Part shown: positions 31,301 to 39,200 of the stretch, piece after piece
Layout of the letters: each line of letters begins with the position of its first letter
Numbering within the stretch: the first letter of the stretch is position 1
NCBI GenBank assembly: GCA_041228285.1
Contig: CP166133.1
Span: forward strand, 1,550,001-1,614,000
Direction: 5' to 3'
DNA length: 64,000 nucleotides
Origin: Neisseriaceae bacterium CLB008
GTDB lineage: Bacteria; Pseudomonadota; Gammaproteobacteria; Burkholderiales; Neisseriaceae
Notes under the pieces: model-generated
Seen by the model: only the letters and a program-made list of their open reading frames with translations
What the model was told of the DNA's origin: nothing
Database searches by the model: none
Made by a program: the position numbers and the translations under genes

Positions 31301-34300
31301 CATCTTTAATACCGCCCGTAATCGCTAGGGTTTCACCCAGATTACGGTGTTCAACAGCACCGGTATTGCCCGCAAAATTCATGCCACGTTCAGTCAACAC
31401 TTTGTCAAGGGCTTTTAGCTGCGCCACGTTCACGCCATCAGTGTCACTTTGACCACCAGCAACGTTGGTGATGCGGCGTTCGGCACCTTTTGCACCAACA
31501 GACACAATGCCTGTTTTGGCGTCGTCATGCTTAACCTTGCTGTATGCCGCTTCAGAATTGTACAAGACATCATCGGTTTTTGAGTTCGAACCTAAGGCGA
31601 TAGAGTCGGCACGATTAACTTGTGCGCCACTACCTAATGCCGCACCATTTTTGGCATTAACTTGTGAACCAGCACCCATCGCGATGGCTTTAGTCGCATT
31701 ATCATGAACGATTGCGCCCGTACCCATGGCCAAACCATCAGTTGCGCCAACGCGCACTTCAGCTTTGGTACCCATGGCCACACCGCGTTCAGCGGTTACT
31801 TTGGCGCTACTGCCCCACGCATTGGCCTGTTTACCCTCAGCAACTGCTTTATTACCAATGGCCACGGCTTCTTCAGCAGCACCACTGTTGTTTTTATTAC
31901 CAGCGATAGCGCCCGTACCGATGGCAATACCGCTCACGGCATAATCTATAGCGCCCGTACCGATGGCAGTACCATTCACGCCGTTAGATTCTGCACCCGT
32001 ACCGAAGGCATTGCTGTCTTTTGCAACTGCTTTCGATTTAGTACCAATTGCCGTACTGTCAAAACCCGAAGCCAAAGCTTCACGACCTGTGGCTAAAGCA
32101 CCCTCAGCTTCTGTTATTGCTTTATAACCGATAGCAGTTGACTGAAGTGCTTTTTCTTTTGCATGTGCCCCCACACCTAATGCCATGGCGCTATAGTCTT
32201 GTGATTTAGCACGGGTACCGAAGGCGATCCCTTCATTACGAGTCACCAATGAGTCCACACCGATGGCAATGCCATCACCAGCAGCTTTACCATTGTCTTC
32301 GGCTTGCATCACTTCGGCATTTTTACCCATAGCAATCGAACGCTCAGCATTCGCTTTAGTGTTATGGCCGACGGCAACACTGCTTTCGCCATAGGCACGG
32401 CTATTATGACCCATTGCGGTACTGGATGATTGTTCTGCACGCGCATGATTGCCCACAGCAGTAGCACTTAGACTAACGGCCGTATTGGTGTTTTGGCCTT
32501 CATTTTTTTCTAGGCCAGCAAGCGCGCCATAGCCAATGGCCGTACCCAGCTCGCTTTCAGCACGAGCCGAAGGGCCAATCGCCATTGAGTTCTTGCCTTT
32601 AGCGCCTTCATTAGCAAAATTACTGCCAGCTAAACCTTCTTCAGTCTTGATCGAGAAGTAGTGGGTTTTACCCTCATCTACGACTTTCTTTAACTGACCT
32701 AGATTCACTGCATCACCATCGGCTTGGCCGTCCGCCACACCTGTAATTTTAGTCCCGTGCAAACCTTTAAGGGTAATCACCGAGCCAGTAGCATCATAAA
32801 GTACGGCATTATCCATAGGGCTGCCTGGTACAGTGCCGCTTTGAATCGCGCGAATGGCGTCATTAATCGTTGAATAGCTTTTGCCATCAAACATATAGGC
32901 AAAAGAGCCATCAGCACGTACGCCGGTACCGTCACCAACCAGATTCGCAACGGCCTGCTGTGCCTGTTTAAGCTGTTTCACGTTGACCGCATCATGGTCA
33001 GCAGCACCGCCAGACACATTAGTAATACGACGGGTAAAGGCCGTTGAGCCTTCAGACAAGCCAATAGAAACGGCACTACCAGGCGCTGCTTCACCAGATA
33101 GATATGAGCCAGGGGCTTTCAACATTGAATCAGTCATTGAACCAGCGCCTAAAGCCACGCCAGCATCATTTGCTCGCGCGCCTTGACCAATGGCCACACC
33201 AGTGTCGCCCTTCGCAAATGAACTTTGACCAAGAGCAATACCGCTTACGCCTTGTGCACGTGCGCCAGAACCCATGGCAATACTGTCATTACCCGTTGAT
33301 TTTGTGTCTTTACCAATGGCAATGGCCCACTCTACATTCTGGGGAACATCATTATTGTCTTGATCAATATTTTTATTGGCTTGGTGACCGATCGAAATAT
33401 TGCCATCGCCTTTAAGGTTATTGCCAGCCTCATTGCCCAACACAACGTTGTACTGACCCTCAACTTTACGGCCTGTCAAATGACCTACGGCCGTGTTAAA
33501 ACTGCCGTTAACGTTTTGCCCTGCTTTTGTACCAATGGCCACATTTGAATAGTCAGCAGACTCAATACTCGTGCTCGTCCCTTGACCTGCGTCTAAACCA
33601 ATTGCAATACTATTTTTGGTGTTGGCTTGTGCGCCATGCCCCATGGCCACAGAGTTTGACTCTATGGCTTGAGCCTTATTACCCATGGCAATAGAGTTGC
33701 CAGCAGCATTAGCCGTATTACCCATGGCAATCGCATTAGCGGCGGCCTTAGTTTGAGTACCGATGGCCACAGCATCCGCAGCTGCATTACTCATGGTACC
33801 CATGGCCACTGCATTAGCGGCGGCATTGCTCTTAGTGCCCATGGCGACCGCATTTTCGCCGGCAGCTGTTGCTTCATCACCTACGGCCACAGCACTTTGA
33901 GCTAACGCTTGAGCCGCAGGGCCTACGGCAACGCTGTCTGTGCCAGCAGCATTGGCATCAGCTTTGCCAGAAGTTGCTTTAAAGTGCTTGGTTGCTTCTT
34001 TTAAATTATCAGCAGCTTCTTTTTTAGCTTCTGTCACTTTAGTATCTAGCTGAGCCAAACCATCAGCGCTGCTTTGACTCAAAGCGTTGATTTTTTGATC
34101 AGCAGCGGTAATAGCCGCTTTGTTTTCGCCGATGGCAACTTTGTTTTGCTCGATAGCCGTTTTACTTTCACCAATGGCGGCTGTGTTTTGGCCAATGGCT
34201 GCCGTGTTGGCCTCGGTTGCGTCTTTATTGTTACCAATTTCAACTGCATTTTGCTCGATGGCGGCTGCATTTTGCTCAATAGCAGCGGTATTTGCACCGA

Positions 34301-34559
34301 TATCAGCTGTATTTTGATTAATTTTGCCTGTATTCTGAGCAATAGCGGCTGTATTTTCACCAATAGCGGCCGTATGTTGCTCAACCACTTCGCCCATTTC
34401 ATCTAGCGTCACTGCACCCGCAGACAACGACAACCCCATCAATACAGCACCTACTACGGTCTTGCTGCTGCACGACTTACCTTTTGCTTTTGACAACTCT
34501 GAAGTCACCGTCCAGGTTCTGGTCGCTTGGCTCCAGACAATCTTGAAAATCTTATTCAT
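25068..34559 (-). CDS. giant YadA-type trimeric autotransporter adhesin (3163 aa)
   Basis: Type Vc secreted surface adhesin. Residues 1-25 are an ESPR extended signal peptide (MNKIFKIVWSQ start), followed by an ordinary signal sequence. Residues 66-150 are an unbroken heptad coiled coil of IxxNTxx type. Two YadA-head repeat regions (about 205-510 and 655-1030) each end in a neck motif (RRITN.., DAVNV.QL). The stalk has four 176-aa repeats (about 1276-1900) and six 138-aa Gly/Asp/Lys-rich repeats (about 1900-2720). A Gly/Asn/Pro-rich linker lies at about 2858-2916, and the C-terminal ~88 residues are the YadA anchor ending AGVGYQW. AAGG precedes the ATG. A tpgA-like gene follows. The frame is intact across the repeats. 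Confidence 0.95.
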   Translation of the reverse strand: MNKIFKIVWSQATRTWTVTSELSKAKGKSCSSKTVVGAVLMGLSLSAGAVTLDEMGEVVEQHTAAIGENTAAIAQNTGKINQNTADIGANTAAIEQNAAAIEQNAVEIGNNKDATEANTAAIGQNTAAIGESKTAIEQNKVAIGENKAAITAADQKINALSQSSADGLAQLDTKVTEAKKEAADNLKEATKHFKATSGKADANAAGTDSVAVGPAAQALAQSAVAVGDEATAAGENAVAMGTKSNAAANAVAMGTMSNAAADAVAIGTQTKAAANAIAMGNTANAAGNSIAMGNKAQAIESNSVAMGHGAQANTKNSIAIGLDAGQGTSTSIESADYSNVAIGTKAGQNVNGSFNTAVGHLTGRKVEGQYNVVLGNEAGNNLKGDGNISIGHQANKNIDQDNNDVPQNVEWAIAIGKDTKSTGNDSIAMGSGARAQGVSGIALGQSSFAKGDTGVAIGQGARANDAGVALGAGSMTDSMLKAPGSYLSGEAAPGSAVSIGLSEGSTAFTRRITNVSGGAADHDAVNVKQLKQAQQAVANLVGDGTGVRADGSFAYMFDGKSYSTINDAIRAIQSGTVPGSPMDNAVLYDATGSVITLKGLHGTKITGVADGQADGDAVNLGQLKKVVDEGKTHYFSIKTEEGLAGSNFANEGAKGKNSMAIGPSARAESELGTAIGYGALAGLEKNEGQNTNTAVSLSATAVGNHARAEQSSSTAMGHNSRAYGESSVAVGHNTKANAERSIAMGKNAEVMQAEDNGKAAGDGIAIGVDSLVTRNEGIAFGTRAKSQDYSAMALGVGAHAKEKALQSTAIGYKAITEAEGALATGREALASGFDSTAIGTKSKAVAKDSNAFGTGAESNGVNGTAIGTGAIDYAVSGIAIGTGAIAGNKNNSGAAEEAVAIGNKAVAEGKQANAWGSSAKVTAERGVAMGTKAEVRVGATDGLAMGTGAIVHDNATKAIAMGAGSQVNAKNGAALGSGAQVNRADSIALGSNSKTDDVLYNSEAAYSKVKHDDAKTGIVSVGAKGAERRITNVAGGQSDTDGVNVAQLKALDKVLTERGMNFAGNTGAVEHRNLGETLAITGGIKDAATETSGENLITRMTDNGLSIEMAKNAKFTSVTTGNTVMNNEGLTINGGPSITTGGINAGDQVIKNVAPGKKGTDAVNVDQLTEVNKVANKGWQVKSDNVLGSTQVKPGDTVDIGLAADEKNLSVAAKTDKATGETTIDFALNKELKLTSVTTGNTVMNNNGLTINDGPSITTGGINAGDQVIKNVAPGQKGTDAVNVDQLTKVSDVANKGWNVTTQGANSSNVKPGDTVDFKNTDGNIKITNKGNELTFDLAKNLTGLDKVETKELIIKDGKPGADGKPSQDLNVGAELNKGLNFVTNEGKFNRQLGETTTIKGLASTAGTFSGNNLKTVADAEGNINLLMADAPKFGDITINQDGKITGVQDGVAGKDAVNVDQLTKVSEVANKGWNVTTQGANSSNVKPGDTVDFKNTDGNIKIANKGNELTFDLAKNLTGLDKVETKELIIKDGKPGADGKPSQDLNVGAELNKGLNFVTNEGKFNRQLGETTTVKGLASTAGTFSGNNLKTVADAEGNINLLMADAPKFGDITINQDGKITGVQDGVAGKDAVNVDQLTKVSEVANKGWNVTTQGANSSNVKPGDTVDFKNTDGNIKIANKGNELTFDLAKNLTGLDKVETKELIIKDGKPGADGKPSQDLNVGAELNKGLNFVTNEGKFNRQLGETTTVKGLASTAGTFSGNNLKTVADAEGNINLLMADAPKFGDITINKDGKITGVQDGVAGKDAVNVDQLTKVSEVANKGWNVTTQGANSSNVKPGDTVDFKNTDGNIKISNAGNNLTFDLAKNLTGLDKVETKELIIKDGKPGADGKPSKDLNVGEELNKGLDFAGNTGEFNRQLGEKTTIKGEATTAGTYVGKNLKTVADEKGNINLQMAERPEFSGLVLNGADGKDASIAFNGKDGKPGMSLVGKDGGLGLQGADGKAGIGFSDDGRITNVTAGKDGKDAVNVDQLGELGTDLTNKGLNFAGNDGEFHRNLGEKTTIKGEATTEGAYVGKNLKTVADDKGNINLQMAERPEFSGLVLNGADGKDASIAFNGKDGKPGMSLVGKDGGLGLQGADGKAGIGFSEDGRITNVTAGKDGKDAVNMDQLGEFNTDLTTKGLDFAGNDGEFHRNLGEKTTIKGEATTEGAYVGKNLKTVADEKGNINLQMAERPEFSGLVLNGADGKDASIAFNGKDGKPGMSLVGKDGGLGLQGADGKAGIGFSEDGRITNVAPGIDGKDAVNMDQLGELGTDLTNKGLNFAGNDGEFHRNLGEKTTIKGEATTEGTYVGKNLKTVADAEGNINLQMAERPEFSGLVLNGADGKDASIAFNGKDGKPGMSLVGKDGGLGLQGADGKAGIGFSEDGRITNVAPGKDGKDAVNMDQLGEFNTDLTAKGMDFAGNDGEFHRNLGEKTTIKGEATTEGAYVGKNLKTVADEKGNINLQMAERPEFSGLVLNGADGKDASITFNGKDGKPGMSLVGKDGGLGLQGADGKAGVGFSEDGRITNVAAGKDGTDAVNVDQLGELGTDLTNKGMDFAGNDGEFHRNLGEKTTIKGEATTEGTYVGKNLKTVADAEGNINLQMAERPEFSGLVLNGADGKDASIAFNGKDGKPGMSLVGKDGGLGLQGADGKAGIGFSEDGRITNVAPGKDGKDAVNVDQLGEVTQVANKGWNIKSDNALTSKQIKPGETVDIGLADTESNLKVAAKYENGIATIDFSLNKNLTVNSFTSSTGKPIDVHGGFNILNGGLTIAKGPAGTVNMGGNQITGVGAGTLNDHAVNLGQLNQAINDLQWRLEGEGDGNGGAVVNPGNPGNGNGSKPGEKENGGNTGGSGTDSSDTGNPKDNPNTGVGNSNTVVMKGENNIKVTVDKGSNTVTIGTNGNGDVSSGSKDVITGGQLNNLAEEVQKTFGSGVTYVSKDGKVSLETKFEVAGGKQDNVTDALNDLDNSAVHYDKTADGKVDKSKVTLGEKGKEVTVGNVAAGVKDNDAVNVSQLKGAVTKIDNQFNEVHQNMGKMNQRIDDIDKDSRAGVAAAMAAAGLPQAYLPGKSMMAIAGSTWRGESGYAIGVSTISDNGNWVVKANMSGNARSQYGASAGVGYQW
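26380..28800 (-). repeat. six tandem 414-bp repeats in adhesin 1 stalk
   Basis: A 138-codon unit recurs six times at exact 414-bp spacing (for example the GTCTGCACC element at 26481, 26895 and 27309). Each unit holds a neck-like DGRITNV..DAVN.DQL segment and a GADGKD/GKDGKPG/GKDGG-rich stretch. Copies differ by few bases. Boundaries are approximate. Confidence 0.93.
28800..30730 (-). repeat. four tandem 528-bp repeats in adhesin 1 stalk
   Basis: A 176-codon unit (GWNVTTQGANSSNVKPGDTV, then KELIIKDGKPGADGKPS, then a neck) recurs four times at 528-bp spacing, for example at 28914 and 29442. The central two or three copies are nearly identical; the outermost ones diverge slightly. Confidence 0.93.
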
Positions 34560-35133
34560 TAATAAAACCTTAAAAATAATTAAATAAATACTGAAGAAAT
34601 GTTACTAAACTAAAATCAAAACGATATTTAAAATGGATACTTTTATTTGAATTAACTAAACAGAATGAATAAATAATCTTGATACTGTTGCATTCTGTTT
34701 AGCTAACTGGGTACTTACCCATTGAAAACTCGCTCCATTTCGGTGTCGCATCTTACCAGCGATTATTTTTATAAACAGTCTTGACTAAGATCAAATTTTA
34801 AATATTGTAAATATATGTAAATTAATTAACATTGTTTTTAGTGTTGTAAATTGATGACGTTTAAATTATTTACATTAATTAACAATTGAAGCATAAGCGC
34901 TCGTGATTACTTTGCAGATTGTCGACAGTTTTAATTATGATACCGAAATATTTATCAAACCAAACGCATCGATAGATATATTTAATAATGAAAGTGTGGC
35001 GTATCTTGCGACAGCCAGTTGTTGAAGTGAGCATCACACGGACAGAGCGTATGACTTTATGGGCGCCGTGTTACGTAATTTCAAAGCCTATTATTGATGC
35101 ATGCTGAACATTCTTGCTGGAACGTTAAAAAAT
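34560..35133. other. AT-rich spacer upstream of adhesin 1, no gene seen
   Basis: About 570 bp with very high A+T content and no convincing open frame. It must carry the promoter of the minus-strand adhesin 1 operon. A candidate is TTGATC with TAAAAA 17 bp downstream on the minus strand (around 34760-34795). It also contains the long inverted repeat at 34652-34706. Confidence 0.5.
34652..34706. repeat. 16-bp inverted repeat in the adhesin 1 leader
   Basis: TTAACTAAACAGAATG (34652-34667) pairs with CATTCTGTTTAGCTAA (34691-34706), one mismatch, 23-nt loop. It lies 93-147 bp upstream of the adhesin 1 start. No T run follows in either direction, so it is not a standard terminator; it could be a 5'-UTR stem or an operator. 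Confidence 0.75.
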
Positions 35134-35170
35134 AAAAACCAGAAATCAGCCAAGCTGATTTCTGGTTTTT
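35134..35170 (-). terminator. Rho-independent terminator of the second autotransporter-tpgA operon
   Basis: Perfect arms AAAAACCAGAAATCAGC and GCTGATTTCTGGTTTTT around a CAA loop, 20 bp after the tpgA copy 2 stop. Confidence 0.95.
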
Positions 35171-35190
35171 TGATTGCGCCCTGCGCTGAT

Positions 35191-36003
35191 TTAGTTTTTC
35201 TTTTGGCCCTGAATTTCGACCGTCACCCGCCGATCGGGCTGTAAGCAACTAATCAATTCTGGCGTTGCTTTCTGGCCCGAACAGCCTAGCGATTTCGGCA
35301 TGCTTTTACCGGCACTGCTGGTATGGATCGGTGCATTCAACCCCTGAGCCTGTAAATAAGCTTTAACCGTTTCAGCCCGCTGCATACCCAAACGCTGGTT
35401 ATAAGCCTCACTGCCTAAGCGATCCGTATGACCGGTCAGTTCAATATTCGCCACGCTGACATAGCCTGACTGAATTTTTGCCACCAATTCATTGAGCTGT
35501 GCCTTACCTTTTGGCAGCAGCTCCTCGCCTGAAGCGCCATTAAACTGGAACAAGGCATCGGCTGACAGCTCGATCTGCTCTGCTTTCGCAGCCACAACCG
35601 GACGACCGTTGATCAAATCAGCACAGGCTGGCTCACGCCAGAAAAAGCTTTGCGCCAATTTATCTTGATCAAACAATACCTTGTACTGACAGGTCACCAC
35701 TTCACCGTTAGGCAGTGGAAAATGGAATAAGTAATCCCACTCCACCACGCCAATCAGGCCTTCATTAAAGTGTGGGCGACCCAAAAGATTGTACAGCTGA
35801 TCTTTGGTCATGCCTGGGCGCACCAGTTTCAATGCGTTCACCACTGGGAAACTACCGGTTTTAAAGCTCACGTTTTCGGCGTCCGGCCAAACCACCTCAT
35901 CGGTGGTGCCGTTCGATTTAACGTGACTCACGCTGGTACAGGCGCTCAACAACATCGCAGCAACCGTGGTCAAGCCCAGCAGGGTTTTATTCATTTTCTT
36001 CAT
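35191..36003 (-). CDS. tpgA: TpgA-like lipoprotein (BamE-like + OmpA peptidoglycan-binding), copy 2
   Basis: A 270-aa paralogue of the protein at 24220-25029 with the same layout: lipobox LSAC, BamE-like domain, OmpA peptidoglycan-binding domain (LTGHTDRLGSEAYNQRLG, DRRVTVEI). The first ~155 residues differ from copy 1 at very few positions. After FQFNG the two proteins diverge to roughly half identity. The open frame continues upstream into the adhesin gene without a good start; the ATG at 36003 has AAAGGA at the right distance and gives the lipoprotein signal. It follows adhesin 2 by 37 bp. Confidence 0.87.
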   Translation of the reverse strand: MKKMNKTLLGLTTVAAMLLSACTSVSHVKSNGTTDEVVWPDAENVSFKTGSFPVVNALKLVRPGMTKDQLYNLLGRPHFNEGLIGVVEWDYLFHFPLPNGEVVTCQYKVLFDQDKLAQSFFWREPACADLINGRPVVAAKAEQIELSADALFQFNGASGEELLPKGKAQLNELVAKIQSGYVSVANIELTGHTDRLGSEAYNQRLGMQRAETVKAYLQAQGLNAPIHTSSAGKSMPKSLGCSGQKATPELISCLQPDRRVTVEIQGQKKN

Positions 36004-36289
36004 GTTTATTCCTTTGATCATTTCTGTCTGAGTAATGGGTTTACCACTGGTAGCCAACGCCGGCTGATGCGCCGTACTGACTGCGTGCGTTACCAGACAT
36101 ATTGGCTTTAACCACCCAATTACCGTTGTCAGAAATGGTTGACACACCAATTGCGTAACCACTTTCACCGCGCCAAGTACTGCCAGCGATCGCCATCATG
36201 CTCTTACCTGGTAGGTAGGCTTGTGGCAAACCTGCTGCGGCCATGGCTGCTGCCACACCGGCACGGCTGTCTTTATCAATGTCATCAAT
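35536..36289 (-). repeat. near-identical duplicated block, copy 2 (adhesin anchor + TpgA N-half)
   Basis: Partner of 24562-25316, lying 10.97 kb away in the same orientation. It runs from FQFNG in TpgA to DDIDKDSRAG at the start of the adhesin anchor domain. Confidence 0.93.
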
Positions 36290-39200
36290 TTTTTGCGACA
36301 AGTGATTCACGCTCTTAGAAAGGTTTTTAATGCTGTTATCAAAGTTAAGCACTTTACTTTCAACGCCTTTAAGCTGCTTGACGTTCACCGCATCTGTGTC
36401 TTCTTTGCCTTCGGCTACATTGCCCACGGTCACTGGCGTGCCTTTTTCGCCCAAAGTCACCTTGGTCTTGTCTATGCTGCCATCTGCTTTTTTATCGTAG
36501 TGAACGGCGCTGTTGTCGATGGCCTTCATCGCATCGTTAATCGTGGTTTGCGTACCGCCTGCCATGTCAAACTCCGCCACATGCTTCACAGAACCATCAC
36601 GCGTGGTAAACGTGGTTTGCAACCCACCCACAATTTGGCGCACGCTTTCCGCAAAATCATGAACCTGGCCTCCGGTAATCACATCTTTACTGCCGGCGGT
36701 AATGCTGCCTTTACCCGCGGTGCCAACGGTCACAGTATTGGTTTCGCCATTGACATTAACGTCAATATTGTCCGCACCATTCATGGTCACTGTATTGCCG
36801 CCTGGTTTACCCGGCTGGCTGCCGCCTTCACCTGGTCCTGGATTAACCCCACCAGAGCCATTACCCGTACCGGGGGTGACTTCAATTTCACCGCCTTTAC
36901 CGTCGACGTACCACTTCACCTTGCTGATCTCGTTTTTCAACTGATCCACGTTCACAGCATCGGTGCCCGCAACGCCTTGGCCAATATTATTAACCACATT
37001 GCCGCCCATATTGATGACGCTGTTTTTAGCGACACTGAACCCACCCGCGACATTCAATCCACTCAGGACATTCAGGGCTTTATTGTCGATGCCGGTAATG
37101 CTTTCAAGCGTCAGCGCCTTATTCAAAGCCACGCTGATTTGACCAGCCTGATCTTGGCCCGTCTGACGAACGGACACGTTTTGATCCCCTTTTAATGCAA
37201 TCGTGGCTTTGTCGCCAATTTTGGCCTTTTGATTCTCTTCGTCCGTTAACGTCCAGCCCAGCTCACCCACAGTGTCCGTCAATTGGCTCACGTTCACCGC
37301 ATCTGTCGCCTCCACGCCTTTTTCTAAGCCCGTGATACGGCCAGCATTATTGATGGTGACGTTGCCAAACTTAGGCGATTCTGCCATCTGCAACGCCATC
37401 GAGCCATCGGCGTTGGCCACCGTTTTTAGGTTATGGCCGCTGTATTCGCCGGCCGTTGTGGCCGCACCTTTAATCGCTAAAGTAGTGCCTAGATCACGAT
37501 GAATAGGACTGCCTTCATTGGCGGTAAAGTTTAAGCCTTCAGCTTTTAAATCTTTCAACTGTTTAACGTTCACACCATCCGTATCTTCACTACCTGCCTG
37601 AAGATTGGTGATTTTGGTGTGGTTTAAATTTAAGCCTGTCTTACTCAACACCGGGCCACCGTTGTTGATGGTCAAGCTGTCGCCAGTGAGGTCTTTGGCT
37701 AAATCAAACTTTAAGTTATTGCCTTCTTTGGTTACCACGATGTTGCCGTCGGCGTTGCCAAAGTCAACCGTGCTTTCTGGCGCCACTAAGCTCATGTCTT
37801 TGCCTTGAGCGGTGACGTTCCAGCCTTTACCAGACGCATCTTTTAATTGGCTCACGTTTACGGCGTCGGTGTCTTCAACCCCTTTTTCTAAGCCTGTGAT
37901 GCGGCCAGCGTCATTGATGGTGACGTTGCCAAACTTAGGTGATTCCGCCATTTGCAACGCCATCGAGCCATCGGCGTTGGCCACCGTTTTTAGGTTATGG
38001 CCGCTGTATTCGCCGGCCGTTGTGGCCGCACCTTTAATCGCTAAAGTAGTGCCTAGATCACGGTGAATAGGACTGCCTTCATTGGCGGTAAAGTTTAAGC
38101 CTTCAGCTTTTAAATCTTTCAACTGTTTAACGTTCACGCCATCCGTATCTTCACTACCTGCCTGAAGATTGGTGATTTTGGTGTGGTTTAAATTTAAGCC
38201 TGTCTTACTCAACACCGGGCCACCGTTGTTGATGGTCAAGCTGTCGCCGGTGAGGTCTTTAGCTAAATCAAACTTTAAATTATTGCCTTCTTTGCTCACC
38301 ACGATGTTGCCGTCGGCGTTGCCAAAGTCAACCGTGCTTTCTGGCGCCACTAAGCTCATGTCTTTGCCTTGAGCGGTGACGTTCCAGCCTTTACCAGACG
38401 CATCTTTTAATTGGCTCACGTTTACGGCGTCGGTGTCTTCAACCCCTTTTTCTAAGCCCGTGATACGGCCAGCATTATTGATGGTGACGTTGCCAAACTT
38501 AGGCGACTCTGCCATTTGCAACGCCATCGAGCCATCGGCGTTGGCCACCGTTTTTAGGTTATGGCCGCTGTATTCACCGGCCGTTGTGGCCGCACCTTTA
38601 ATCGCTAAAGTAGTGCCTAGATCACGGTGAATCGCGCCGCCTTCATTGCCCGAGAAGTTTAGGCCTTTAGCAGTCAGGTTATTGGTCACATAAGTGATCT
38701 GCTTAGTCAGCTGCTTCACGTTGACCGCATCGCCATCATTTGTGCCTTCGGTCAAATTCACAATCTTGGTATTGTTTAGATTGATGCCAGTACGGTTAAT
38801 CACCGGGCCACCGTTATTGATGGTCAAGCTGTCGCCGGTGAGATCTTTAGCTAAATCAAACTTTAAGTTATTGCCTTCTTTGCTCACCAAGATGTTGCCG
38901 TCGGCGTTGCCAAAGTCAACCGTGCTTTCTGGCGCCACTAAGCTCATGTCTTTGCCTTGAGCGGTGACGTTCCATCCTTTACCAGACGCATCTTTTAATT
39001 GACTCACGTTTACAGCGTCGGTGTCTTCAACCCCTTTTTCTAAGCCTGTGATGCGGCCAGCGTCATTGATGGTGACGTTGCCAAACTTAGGTGATTCCGC
39101 CATTTGCAACGCCATCGAGCCATCGGCGTTGGCCACCGTTTTTAGGTTATGGCCGCTGTATTCGCCGGCCGTTGTGGCCGCACCTTTAATCGCTAAAGTA

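Noticed and set aside
26401..33905. Many repeated open frames on the plus strand (MTASLPSLPGATLV-type and similar) opposite adhesin 1
   Set aside because: They are regular because the adhesin repeats beneath them are regular. They lack ribosome-binding sites and are cut by stops between repeats.
35191..36168. Extended start for TpgA copy 2 reaching into the adhesin gene (325 aa)
   Set aside because: The extra N-terminus is an out-of-frame reading of the adhesin anchor, has no ribosome-binding site and would bury the lipoprotein signal.
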